Below, piece by piece: positions 33,371 through 43,960 of a stretch of 64,000 bases of DNA; the stretch's first letter is position 1; each line of letters starts with the position of its first letter. This DNA comes from Massospora cicadina (taxonomy: Eukaryota; Entomophthoromycota; Entomophthoromycetes; Entomophthorales; Entomophthoraceae), in contig JAKSZP010002713.1 in the NCBI GenBank assembly GCA_022478985.1, positions 124,001 to 188,000 of the forward strand, read 5' to 3'. A program made the translations under genes and the position numbers. The notes beneath the pieces are model-generated. The model worked only from the letters and a program-made list of their open reading frames with translations. It ran no database searches and was not told where the DNA came from.

Positions 33371-34619
33371 CACATGTATACTATTAATTTTGTTGACAGG
33401 AAGTAGCTGTAAATATGGTACTAGGGTACGGGTCCCACCATAGGTGTCTCAATTGTCAAATTAGTAATTATCATAGAGAGCGGCCTAAAATATGCAGTAT
33501 TAAGAACTACTGGACAAGTTAATATTTCCTAAACTTACTTGTTATCAACATCTCATATATATGTCTAATATGCTTTTGGGGGTTATTCACATGCTCCTGG
33601 GTGTCAATTATAATTTGGGACTATAGAGTATATATTTTTGGCTCTTATTTATAAATACCTTTTTTTATTTATCATTGCATGAAGTGGCAATTGCGTGTGG
33701 GAACCCTAAACATGATATATAAATATGGTCAATATTTTCAACCTTTTAGAAAGAAACTGTGAGACTTTATATATTTTATGTAATAGTTGTTGGATTCTAT
33801 TACTAGGGGTACACGCGCTCCAAGTATAGAAAAGGATCTTTGGGTGTGATGGACATAACATTGTAATTCTGGAGGAATTGATTCACACAAAAAAATTATA
33901 GCTGAGATTGTCAAGGGCTACAACCGAGGTGTCTAAGGATTTTCTTAACCAATCTGAGTGGACTCACAGAATAGGGCCCAAACAGATCTCATACATTGGG
34001 GCATTAAATCATTACTCCCTGTAGTGCGACAAATCTAGGAGCGATCATAATTTTTAAAAAAAGCCTTGATGAAATGATGTTCACTAGGGACCATCTATTG
34101 ATGATTGCAATAATTGGGGATTTTTATGGTATAATGTCAATATAAGAAACAAGACGTTGAACTAGCAGTAAAGTGAGGAACATGGGTGACTTATCAGAAG
34201 AGGAATAAGCGGTAATAAAATAATTTTATCAAAAGTAGATTACTCACTCACGTAGGTTACTTGGAGGCAATTTCTCAGGTAAATCAGTTTCAGCAGGGCA
34301 TGGTAGTAAAATCATCAGCATGAAGACCCTCTCTCTTTATGATGACCTCTCTTTTGCTAACAGTTTGCATTCACCCCTCTGTGCATTGCTTATAGCATTG
34401 GTCCATGTTATGTGACAACATCCTCTGAATTGAGATAAGATGGGGTATGTTCCTGTTTTTTTTTTGGTGGCATGTAAGAAAATTATGGTGGGTGGCATCT
34501 GGGAAGTAGTGAATCTTTATAAAATAGAAGCAGGAACCTTGGATAAAGCTTTCTTATCTATTCTGATAAACATAAAAGTTTGCTTGAGCCATATCATATG
34601 AAGTTTAAAGTCATACCAT
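33371..34619. other. Element C gag-pol junction, unreadable
   Basis: By order on the minus strand this stretch should hold the end of gag, the protease and the RT leader of C. No DTG-type motif or other domain could be read on either strand. AT-rich with no ORF over 60 codons. Confidence 0.35.
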
Positions 34620-35376
34620 GGACTCAAGGTCAGAGACAATAGCAGTAATGGCGTTGTTTAAAGAAATACATTAGTAGTAATCAATTGTTGGGCTGAAATA
34701 AATTGTCTATAGAAGTCTGCAGGAATTTGCCCTTTGTTGAGGAAAAATACCATGGTCTGTTCATGGTTTAAGAGGGTTTGATTACTCCCAATCTCCTGGA
34801 TTAGGGCGGTCTTGAATTGTTCCCTTATAATAATCACTCAGGTGAGGTGTCATAATCTCTCTTGCTTCTCTGCAAAGCAAGAATGGATATGCTTCACTTT
34901 CTACCTGTTGCAAGCTCCTCCATTGCTTTTTTATAAGCATACTAAAAGACTCATCATTATATTTACTGAAAAATGAGCCTCTCTTTAAAGATAAATTTAA
35001 AGATAAATCTGGAAGGTGCGTTTGGTGTTTAAACCTGGTTTGTCACTATGGTTTGACTCAGAGGACACTGTCCCTGAATACACAAGTGGGCTCTTTGGTC
35101 CAATTGTCTTATTAGTTTCTCAACGTCATCTTTAAATTTACTCCAGCTTTGGTCAAGGGTGGAATTACTGATCTTCTGATCCATCTGAACTTTTAAAGCT
35201 GAAATTTGAGCTTCACAATTACTGACTTGGTTCCCTAGGTCGTTAAAAGTTTGTTCTATCCAATCAAGACATTTGTCAGCGAGTTCAGTGAAAAAATTTA
35301 TGCTTTCCCCTTCCTCATCTAATGCCTCCAAGGTACTGCTAGGGTCAACTGGCGACCAAGAGGGCGAGCTCCACAT
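34620..35376 (-). pseudogene. Element C gag remnant
   Basis: A 115-codon minus ORF (35029-35376) starts MWSSPSWSPVDPSST. It then forms a strong amphipathic helix with heptad spacing (LGNQVSNCEAQISALKVQMD and KFKDDVEKLIRQLDQ). Further left, broken frames read SMLIKKQWRSLQQVESEAYPF and IMTPHLSDYYKGTIQDRPNPGDW. Position (before the PR/RT on the same strand), length and coiled-coil character fit a gypsy gag. No zinc knuckle was seen. It could also belong to another element of the same orientation, but C lacks any other gag. Confidence 0.5.
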
Positions 35377-35700
35377 CCTTGGGCAATCACTTCTTTTTCT
35401 ATGGACAATATCAATCTAAGCCAATACTGAACCCCTCACAGTTTTTCAGAACCTTCAACGCGTGGAGTTTTAGTCTATGGTGGCCTTGTGGTCTTCTGCT
35501 TTTTTGAAGTCATGTGGCTCTCTAGGTTCTTTAGGACCCTAGGGTCCGTTAAAACCTTAAAAACTGGAGGCACCATGTAGCCATTGGGGCCCTTCAGGCC
35601 AGCAAGGATTTTCAGGCCCTTTGTTTCCTGTGGCTTGGAAAAGATTATGGTATCATTGTTGCAGTCCTTTGATCAATGTCTGTACTAATAGAACCAAAAG
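35377..35700. other. Flank between element C gag and element D
   Basis: About 320 bp with no ORF. It should be the 5' leader of C, whose 5' LTR would continue to the right of D (after 41958) if D is inserted in C. Confidence 0.35.
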
Positions 35701-36622
35701 TGTCAAGGAAAACCATGACTTCTTTCGTGGGTAGCATAGACCCACAAGGGCAGCCATGGTCCACAAGGCGCCGCTGATTTCAAAGAACTATGGGTGGGCG
35801 CGTTGGAGGAGGTGTTGAAAAGGCTCCACTCATGGAATTGTTGACCATGTGCCATTTAATTTATTACAAATCTAAAAAGAAAAGTTTCAAAAATAAGTTG
35901 GTTTTATAAACCGCAAAGGGAAACTGGATAGCAGAATAACCCCACACCCTACCATTAGCAAGGTTCCAGGTCTAAGCTGTGGGGGAGATGCTAAGATGAA
36001 CCACAAAAGTAAGGAATAATTTCTAACTTAAATCTGTTAACTAAAAATTTGAATAATATTATCCCCTCAAAAGAATAAACTGACATCTCCAAGAATTCTA
36101 AGGGTGTTTTTCCTGAATTCCAAATGTCCAAATTAGCCTTTTCATAAATAGAATTTAGCCAGGTTTGATCCCCAGCCTTTTCTCTCTCTTTTATTTTTTT
36201 GCCAAAATTGGTCTTATAGGGTATGCAATCGTAATTCAAGTTGGATTCTGGGTGAACCACTGTGGGGACAGGGAATAGTGATAATGGTAAGGGTTACATC
36301 GATGAATCCCCCTTGGGTTGGGACCATCTAGTACTAAAAAAAGATAATTGTAAGGGTTTCTTGATTTTCCTAAAGTCTTCAGAGTTGTTTGATTTCTTAA
36401 TAAAAAACCTGCTGATCTTTAGACTTGGGTGGATTTTGGATGGAAAGTAGTTGGGGAAAATGCGTGTGGCATGTAGGGTGGGGCAGCGGCTACCCAAATC
36501 TCATCCAGAGTATGTCATAAATCAGAGATCTATGGGAGGGGAAGTGCCTTGGGATTGAACCCATCTTGATCAAAGCGATGAAAACTCCTGTCCAGCTTGA
36601 TGGCTATAACTGAGGCCTTACA
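35701..36622 (-). repeat. Element D 3' LTR
   Basis: Matches 41104-41958. Shared blocks are CAAGGAAAACC, CATGGTCCACAAGGC, GGGCGCGTT, CTGTGGGGACA, TTGTTTGATTTCT and CTGTCCAGCTTGATGGCT. It carries micro-insertion copy 3 at 36296. Confidence 0.85.
36296..36342 (+). mobile_element. Ultra-short LINE 3'-end insertion, copy 3 (47 bp)
   Basis: Starts ACATCGATGAATCCCC and ends GGGACCATCTAGTACTA plus an A-run. It is flanked by 16-bp repeats GATAATGGTAAGGGTT (36280-36295) and GATAATTGTAAGGGTT (36343-36358). It sits in D's 3' LTR. The 5' LTR has a single target copy at about 41674-41690 and no insert. Confidence 0.92.
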
Positions 36623-36642
36623 TTACCCTTTCCTCAACAGGC
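36623..36642 (-). promoter_or_regulatory. Element D polypurine tract
   Basis: The minus strand reads TTGAGGAAAGGGTAA directly before the LTR start TGTAAGGCC. It resembles B's tract and LTR start, which orients the element. Confidence 0.75.
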
Positions 36643-37299
36643 ATGGCTCATGACCCCACAGAAACCTTTGAAAGGGCATAGTTTTTGTGAGGGGTGGGCA
36701 TTTTTATATCAGCTAGGGTGGAAGACTTAGGTGGTGCAGGCGCAGGGGCATTTGGGTCCTTCTTGTGACTTTCCTCCAATAGCTCCTGACAGTTACTATA
36801 GTTCTTGAATTAGACAAAGCTTTTCACATAAGCCCCATATCCAACTATGACACCAGGTAGTGCACATGGCGTTTAACCCGTCTTGCATACAAAGTATTTT
36901 TATACAAATTTGGGGGCTCCCTATATGATTATGGGCTCTAACTCTACTGATTTTTTACCCTTAAAAAAAGAGAGTGAGGAATAGTGAAAGGAGACGTGGA
37001 CCTTCTACTAATGCGCAGATCCAGTTGGAAAGCGCCGTTGTTCAGGACTTTGTATTAGTAAATGGTCCTTCTCTCTTGCAATCTAGTTATAACATGACGC
37101 CTTGAGGTGAAGAATCTTATTGTTCACCATTTATTAAATCCCATTCCTGATAGTTGGTTCCAAGTAGTTGTTATCTGTAAACGCATGGAGTCTTTGATTA
37201 TTTTGTCAATTGCTTCTGGATTTGTTGAAGGACCTTCTTAAGTTTGATAAAAATCTGCTGCATGGTAGTACTCCGTTCTTGAGGGATATTAATGAAAGC

Positions 37300-37950
37300 A
37301 TGGCTGTATCCAAAATTATTATACATAAGGTACACCCTTGTCGAAGAATGAAAATGTAGTTATATGAAACTTGGGCCAAAGGAAGGTCCGCTGCTGGTGT
37401 GTCCTGATAGGTAGTTGCATAACATTAGAGATACTGTTCCAAATTACTGGTGAGTAAAATCCATTTGGTCATCAGAATGGGTATGATAGGCTGAGGATCT
37501 GCAAGGCATAACTTTCAGCATGTCACACAAAGTCTCTATAACCCTGATGTAAAATGAGGTCTCCTGTCGCTGATTATTTCTTGAGAAACCCCAAACAATG
37601 AAAGTACATGTTCTACAATTATCCTTGCCATGTCATCAGCTGTAGTAGTTGTCAAACAAGAAAAAAAGGATTGCATATTTGGTGAATCAATCTACAGCCA
37701 CCATAATAGCGTCATACTCATAAGACACTGGTAAACTTCAAATAAAATTTACTAAAAGTGTTGTCCACTTTCCTGCTGCTTGTTGATGAGGGTGTAGTAG
37801 ACCGTTCTGACCTACCCTATCTGATTTGGACCTAGCGCAAATAGAACACTGTTCAATCCAAGTAGGCGCTTACTTTATCAACCCATATAATCACACACTC
37901 TTTTGATTATTTGATACATTTTTCACTCAAGGATGCCCCATGGTGTGGTA
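37300..37950 (-). pseudogene. Element D integrase
   Basis: The minus strand has MGHP and TWIEQCSICARSKSDR (zinc finger H...C-x2-C, about 37820-37870). It continues with VNFI-SLPVSYEYDAIMVAVD-FTKYAI (first core Asp near the MVAVD strand). FGVSQEIISDRRPHFTSG (second Asp, about 37555-37610) and a decayed 'AYHxxSDxQxxxxHQ' (family AYHPQTDGQTERxNQ) follow. The catalytic Glu position is lost. Many stops and shifts are present. Confidence 0.8.
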
Positions 37951-37953
37951 TCA

Positions 37954-38469
37954 TTATGTTCCCTCATGAAGCGGAAACGCAACATAGATGCTCCCATATG
38001 ATGTTGCATAAATATATTGCCCTATCCTTTTAGGAATACCATACAGAGAGGTGCTACCAGCATCAATCTTCGCTAGGAGGTCCCGTCCTTCAGAATCTGT
38101 TGAGTTAGATTCCAAAACCGCATCTAGAAGAGATCCTTCAGTGACAGGTGATTCAAGGACTGGTTCATAATGAGTAACATCACATACCTTATTGACAGGG
38201 GATACTGGTATTGTGTCAGCTGAGGAAACTATCTCTGGCTTAATGGTAGTATCAGGATGCTGGGAGATGCAGGACAGCGAGATTCTGATTTTAATCAAAT
38301 TTAGGCTTGGGCTTGAGTTTTGCCTTGGGTTAAGGCTTTGTTTGTGGAGTGGGGATGTGACCATGGTAATGTCTGGAGGAGGTGGGGCTATAAACTTCTC
38401 AGGGAAAATTACCGTATCTGGTTCCAAATCTGTATTTAAAGTGGACTCCATTTCATTACAATTGCTCAA
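37954..38469 (-). pseudogene. Element D pol linker between RNase H and integrase
   Basis: The longest open frame of D, 171 codons. It is Pro/Ser/Thr-rich at first (IAPPPPDITMV, PRQNSSPSLN). It ends with LLAKIDAGSTSLYGIP, GQYIYATSYGSIYVAFPLHEGT, which corresponds to the strand before the integrase zinc finger (family: 'xxGxLYxGxRxYVPxxLRxxIL'). It joins RNase H (38500-38930) to integrase (37300-37950). The low-complexity half is unusually long for a gypsy tether. The + ORF 38192-38482 is its shadow. Confidence 0.7.
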
Positions 38470-38499
38470 AATATTTGTATAATATGGGCGGCCCCTTAG

Positions 38500-38930
38500 A
38501 AAAACTCATGTTTGAAATTGAAGCTTAGGAGGTTGCGATGAGTACTGGTTTTCCTATGAGCTGAATTCTACGGTTTACAATTATAGACAAGTTATTTGTG
38601 GTCTGTGCACACCACCACTGTATTTTTGGCTTCTGTAACAGGTAACGCCAGTGCGTCAAAGACTATGCAACCGCCGAAACTCTTTATTTTATATGGCCCC
38701 AGAGAGCTCTGTAACGCTAAACTTCATGGAAAATTAAGCCATTAGTTGTTCTCTTCCACATGCTCTTGAAGAAAAACATCATCAACTGCTGTACCAGAGG
38801 CATCTAATGCAACGATAAAAGTTTATTCTCATCCACATGATGCAACACTGAGGTAGTGGTGAAAAAGTTCTTTATTGCTTCAAATGCCTGTTGGCATTTA
38901 TGAGTCCAAAAGAATTAGGCGTTCTTACCT
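38500..38930 (-). pseudogene. Element D RNase H
   Basis: The minus strand reads CQQAFEAIKNFFTTTSVLHH (about 38855-38915), MPLV (decayed DASGTAVD, about 38790), LALPVTEAKNTVVVCTDHK (family: FxVxTDHK, about 38580-38640) and SAHRKT with a FNFK strand (family: RxARWxxxLxxFxF). The order and orientation match D's RT and integrase. Broken by stops. Confidence 0.78.
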
Positions 38931-39710
38931 GTGAGGGGGTGAAGGGATGAAGCCAACTAAAAAATGACGGGTGGGAATCCCTTAATGAAAGTGACAAATT
39001 ATAGGAAACTTTGTATCTGCCTCTTTGTTATTGGAGTGGTCAGGAGCAAATAGATTCCAATTTGGAAGGCGTATGGCTTACTCATTTATAAGATCAAGCT
39101 ATTGAGTTCTGAACTTCATCCTTATATAGCTCACCTTTGTAGGGATTGACTGCTAGCCCCAATTTTTTGAGTGCAGCCTCCATAGCCAAATCTTTAATGT
39201 GCTGCTCTGCATTGTGGAATGAATTAAAATGTCATCCAATTAGGCAATTGCACAGCAGAATTTGAGATCATTAGGACATCATCATTTCAGCTCTAGAATA
39301 TGGCCATAGCGTTCTTTACTCCAAATGACATAACCTTAAGTTTTGGTATATTCCATACTGGGTGTAGATTACCATCAGCCACTCTTGTCAGGACTTGACC
39401 CGCACTTGATGGAAAGCGTTTACTAAGTTAAGCTTAAAGGAAACTTTGTACTTGGAAATTGCCTGAGAAATTGAAATCTATAGGGTAAAGGTATGGTTCA
39501 GTTACCGTCACAACGTCATTTTTCTACAATCCATGCATGGTCTCAAGGTACCATCAGGCATAGGTATTAATACTACTGGCGAAGATACAAAAGAGATTTT
39601 CGTGACCATCCATCTCTTCTTTACCATTTTTTCAATACATGTCTTCAACGCCTGGTCATACTCAGAAGTGTATTGTAAAGGAGCAATTGACCTTAATGAG
39701 GTCAGCCATT
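38930..39710 (-). pseudogene. Element D reverse transcriptase
   Basis: Reading leftwards on the minus strand: YTSEYDQALKTCIEKMVKK (about 39620-39680), then VSSPVVLIPMPDGTLRPCMD with CRKM (family: SPVASPVLFVxKKDGxxRxCVDYRxLN). AISKYKVSFKLNLVNAFHQ follows (FSKLDLxxAFHQ). Then LRLCHLE (family: MPFGL), EQHIKDLAMEAALKKLGLAV and NPYKGELYKDEVQ (family: HxxHVxxVLxxLxxxxLxxxxxKCEFxxxxV). The YxDD is read as a stop-broken 'IG*HFN'. Connection residues GFVTFIKGFPP and SSLHPLTGK lead into RNase H. Confidence 0.82.
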
Positions 39711-41103
39711 AGCTAAAAACTCAGGTCTTTTCTGAGTGGCTTGGTAGTTTATTAGCATTGTCCACATTAAAGACTGATTTTCTTGACGCGAGAATAAGAG
39801 GCAAGTTTTTAATCTCAGGCACAATGCTCTTAGAAGCTTATTCTACAGTTTCTGCTACTGCATTACCTGTTGCCGGCAGGTAAAGAAATCAATTTCACCT
39901 GAGTGATCATTGGAGTTAAAAACCAACATACTACGCTCCAAGTCTGTATTTACTGATTTGTGGAGCCACAATTTTACTCCAAAAATAATATGTATAGTAA
40001 TCTTGAAATTGCCGCAAAGTGTGCTATAAATTCATATATTGATCTCAAAACGCATGAGTTTACTAAGAGGTATTGTGAGAAAAGGGATCTAAGATGCCCT
40101 TAGGACTGGAGGGATTGATGTGACCACAAGATCCAAAGTTTGCACCAACTTATGGTCAATTTAAATTCTCTGTGGCACAGTATATACCAAGTTATTTATT
40201 GTTACCATACATTATCCTACCATAATATGGATGGGAAACATAAATTAAGCACAATTAAAATTTATTAACTCGTTAAGGGAACAAGTATTGGAACAGAATC
40301 CTTACCTTAAAGACATTGTGTACCTTAGTGCATCTGTTGAAGAACTGAGTGATCATAGCTGCTGCCTGATCATAGGAAAAAGGTGCACTCTCAGTATCAT
40401 CAGGGTCTGACAAGGGTCTCACATTCAAGAGATTATTATGAATTGGATCCACTAGACGCTTCTCTTCCACCTAATGTACAAGTAATATGTGATATAAATC
40501 AATAGCTGGAGATGCAGAATTTATGGGAATTGCAACTATTCCAAAGGGTTATTAGAAATATAATGGGGTGATGGAGAATACTTAGAGTGAGACTGGTCTA
40601 GATGGACCATATGGCTTATTCAGCACCTTTTGAGGGGGTAGAGAATTCCTCAAAGTGGTATCCTGGTCCGCGTTGTAGGTAGCGGAATCCATAATTTTTA
40701 CTCTGTAATAATTGTTGCTCTTAGATAGGCAATTGGAGCAATAGCCATTAGTTTGGTGTTCATCCCTTCCTCAGGGTAATTTACCAACCTTCATGATGTT
40801 TCCCTACTATTGTCTAACTCTACCGCATGGTTATGTCCTAACTTGAGAACACTAGGGAGAGTTTTAAACTTTGGGCGCTTACAGCAAAGTGAGAGAGACA
40901 AATGTGTTTTGAGTTGTGAATAACAAACTAATAATCATGTTATATAATTTTTTTAAAAAAAATTACGAGGACATTAGTTAAGGAGTGCTCTTAAGAGGGA
41001 AATTAGGCTTTGGTTGGTGGTATAGCTATACAAAGTCAAGAACATTTAGGATTATGACTTAATCTCTTCACCTTAAATTGGTTATAATGTTAGGAACCCA
41101 ACA
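39711..41103 (-). pseudogene. Element D gag/protease region
   Basis: Upstream (minus sense) of RT and bounded by the 5' LTR at 41104. A 65-codon frame (40273-40470) reads DPDDTESAPFSYDQAAAMITQFFNR, compatible with gag. LERSMLVFNSNDHSGEI near 39890-39960 may be the end of the protease, but no DTG is visible. No zinc knuckle was seen. The PBS just inside the LTR (around 41085-41103, with AGGAACCCA on the + strand) is degraded and not assigned to a tRNA. Confidence 0.4.
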
Positions 41104-41958
41104 TTTCAAGGAAAACCTTGGCTTCCTTCGTGAGTACGCCAAGACCCACAAGGGCATCCATGGTCCACAAGGCACCTATGATTCAAGAAACTATGTGTGG
41201 GCGCGTTAGAGATTTTGAAAATCTCCACCCTAGGGAATCGTTGCCCATAAGCCGTTAAATTTTTAAAAAAAACCACAAAAAATTTTCATATAGGTTTTAT
41301 AATCAAACTACAAAGGGAAAATAGATAAAAAATAACCCCAACTTCCTATAAATTCAGGGTACCAGGTCTTATGGTGTGTGGGGAGCAGATCAGCTGAACC
41401 ACAATAGTAGGGAATCTTATATGATTTTAATTATTAAGTATCATAACAAAAATTAATTTTCCCTTAATAGTACCATCTGACATTTCCTGACTATTCATGG
41501 GTCTTTTCCAGATTTATAAGTCTAATCTGCTTTTCTAATTTTAAATTTTGGTTAGGTTTGATCCTAGCTTTTGACATCTTCTTTTTGTTTTTTTTTGTCC
41601 AAATTTTCCTTATTAGGTATGTATTGTAAACCAAGTTAACTTCTGAGTGAACCGCCTGTGGGGACAAGTAAGAGTGACATTGATAGAGTTTCTTGATTTA
41701 ACTAAAGTCTTTATAAAGTTGTTTGATTTCTAAATAAAAACAAACTGATTATGAGTCTTGGGTGGTTTTGGGATGAGATGGGTAGATGGGAAAGCACTTG
41801 TGGCTAGCAGGGAGGGGCAGAGGCTACCCACCTCTAATCCAGGGTATGCCTAGGTCAGAAATCTGGGCGAGGGGCAGGTCCTTAAAGTTTGAACCCTTTT
41901 GGTTTTAAAGCGAGGTACACCTCTGTCCAGCTTGATGGCTGGCACCTGAGGCCTTGTA
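41104..41958 (-). repeat. Element D 5' LTR
   Basis: Right-hand copy of the D LTR. It retains the uninterrupted target (GACATTGATAGAGTTTCTTG at about 41676) at the place where the left copy carries the 47-bp insert. Confidence 0.85.
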
Positions 41959-42400
41959 TCTAGTTGTTTTAAGCGTTGCACCAGAGTTAAATCTAGAACC
42001 TGGATTTTGCTAGCATAATTGGATGAGGTTTAATTCACATATCCAAGTTATATTACTACACCTTATAATTGGTGTATAAGCGGAGTATTAATGCAGCTTA
42101 GTATCTATAAACTAATAGGGTGATATGTACTGGGCATTATTAGTGAGTCATTAATTGTCCTAATTTCCTCATCGTCATCTCAACAAATCACATGTAGCTT
42201 TATATAAGTTGTTAAGGTTATAATTTAGGCTCTGTATGAATTGATCTGACATAGCACCTCTTGATGATGCTGTCCTACTAGCTAAAGGAGGCAATGAAGA
42301 GCGAGATACACAAACAGGTGAAAATAGGGGTAAAATTTTTATATCCAGCCATTCTATTTAGACTATGAGCTCTTTTGATTCTGGAGTAAGAAGACCCAAG
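41959..42400. other. No gene seen
   Basis: A 440-bp AT-rich spacer between element D and the solo LTR. If D is nested in C this could contain part of C's 5' LTR, but no partner repeat was recognised near 13-14 kb. Confidence 0.4.
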
Positions 42401-43826
42401 TGTCATGAAAATGGCAGAAGAAGTTTAGACTGTCCTGCCAGTCGGGATGCTTGAGCACCCAAAAAGCAAGCCATAATGCCAAAGGATTTGCTGCTTGTAT
42501 GATGTTGTATGGATCTGTGAATGTGTAACAATGACTTGTTGATGTAGAATGAGCATGAAAAGGAACCTGATAACAAAACAAATGGAAACAACCCCAGACA
42601 CTGAGGGTCTTGCTGCAGAGGATTGTACCACTGGGTTGGCTTCTACAGGGTTGCTGGTAGGTGGGTTCATTACTAATGTAGAGACAAGGGGGAGAATCCT
42701 TGCTTGAAAGATGGTGTATATAAGGCCACAAGATCCCAGTATATTTATAACCAGAAGGTTCAATAATGGGGTTAAATTGCCAGAAGTTTCTTGCACGTTG
42801 AATCCAGTTGACGATGGTGGGAGTGATTGTAATCATCAAAACTGGTAATGACCATCCGGTGTAGGGATTGATAGGCCACCAGGTTAGTGCCATCAGGACT
42901 TTGGCAAGAAGGTTTTAAATAAAATCAAAAATTGAGTTTTCAGTGGGAATTTATTAGAAAGGAAAATAAAGAGAATTGACCAACAATTTCCTCAGTGTGA
43001 TGCAACTGATTAAATAGTGTCTGTTTAGTAGGTCTAAGCCGGGATTGGGACCCTCAAATTTGACCTAAACTAGCGAATTTTTGGGGGAGGGGGAAAATAA
43101 TTTTAACTAGAACTGACATTGAAGGATTTAGCAGCAGGCTGAGTCACTATCAGTTTGACTGTGAATGCCTGGACTGAGGATCAACTGCATTTTCATCAGT
43201 TGGTGTGATGGCATCTGCCCTGACAAGCAACAGGAATTCCCCAAGGCTACCCCACATGAGGGCTGTCCCAATTGGTTGAAAATGGGTTCAGGATGCCTAA
43301 CCCACCTGTGCCCAGTCACTGGGGCGTTCTTTAAGTCAAATGAGTTACGTCAACCACAACTCCTGATTCATTGAATAGGGGTTTTGAATTGTCTGCAATA
43401 GTTGCTGAAGATACCATCTGCTCATTGGGTATCATTACTGATGATTTTGAGGGGTGTTTGGCATTGGCAATCATACTGCTGGCTGAGTTAAAACTGTCAG
43501 CAATTTTGGCTGATAATTTGATACTTGTCCCTTTTTGACTATTAGTTGACGATTGTCAGGCTTTATTTCCATCAGCTTCAGACCTTTAATCCTCAATTTG
43601 GTAATATTGGTACAGATTTCCTCAATATGGTGGAAAAGTTTGGCAGAGGTGAGCATGGGTACTGGGGAAGGAATCTTTAGAGGGAGCGCTGTTACTCAGC
43701 ACTCGTCTACCAAATGTGCAAGGTTGCCCTGGGTGACGAGGGGTAAAGCCACCCTCTTTGGACCCTTTTATTTGGAAATGGGAAAATCGCCCATTTCATT
43801 CACAGGGGACGTTCCCCTTGACCTAC
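42401..43826 (-). repeat. Solo LTR related to element B's LTR
   Basis: On the minus strand the right end (43680-43826) matches the start of B's LTR: GGGAACGTCC, then a block equivalent to CATTTTCCCATTTCC and TACCCCTC..ACTC. The left end matches B's LTR end: GCTGCT..., GGCTTGC, ACTGGCAGGACAG..., TCATGACA. No pol flanks it, so it is a solo LTR from unequal recombination. Near-TSD CCAAG (42396-42400) versus TCAAG (43827-43831). At 1.43 kb it is longer than B's LTR, so it is either a different subfamily or carries internal insertions. ORFs here (42363-42893, 43553-43960) are incidental. Confidence 0.75.
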
Positions 43827-43960
43827 TCAAGGTCACCAGTGGGCCCCTTGTGCTTCTCAGTAATATTAAACATGTGGCTGATAAGCAATGGGTGAAAACT
43901 TTGTCCCCTAAAGATCCTACCTCTCTACCCACTTTTCCTACTCTACCTTGTAAAAAGTGA
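43827..43960 (+). repeat. Inverted fragment of a B-type LTR
   Basis: Reading + from the edge of the solo LTR: GTCACCAGTGGGCCCC, CATGTGGCTGATAAGCAATGGGT and CTCTACCCAC. Equivalent segments in B's LTR are GTCAACTGGGCC, CACGTGGTAGATGAGCACTGGGT and ATACCCACACTC. It is opposite in orientation to the solo LTR next to it, giving a head-to-head arrangement. Confidence 0.45.

Larger units (their letters stand above)
35701..41958 (-). mobile_element. Element D: Ty3/gypsy retrotransposon, minus strand
   Basis: LTRs of 922 bp (35701-36622, 3') and 855 bp (41104-41958, 5') enclose 4.5 kb. The minus-strand body shows gag-like sequence, RT, RNase H and integrase in that order. A polypurine tract is next to the left LTR. 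On the + strand the LTR begins TGTCAAGG (mutated to TTTCAAGG on the right) and ends TTACA or TTGTA. No TSD is convincing (AAAAG versus TCTAG). LTRs are diverged and pol is heavily decayed, so it is older than F. The LTR length difference partly reflects a 47-bp micro-insertion in the left copy. Confidence 0.85.

Noticed and set aside
35640..35704. GAACCA just left of D's 3' LTR, looking like a tRNA 3' end and a primer site
   Set aside because: It is on the outer side of the element's 3' LTR. The polypurine tract on the other side fixes the orientation, so a PBS cannot be there.
38192..38482. 96-codon + ORF with Gly-rich end
   Set aside because: Antisense to the RNase H-integrase linker of element D.
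42363..42893. 176-codon minus ORF with a Trp/Pro-rich sequence
   Set aside because: Lies in the solo LTR. B-type LTRs are GC-richer and open by chance in several frames.
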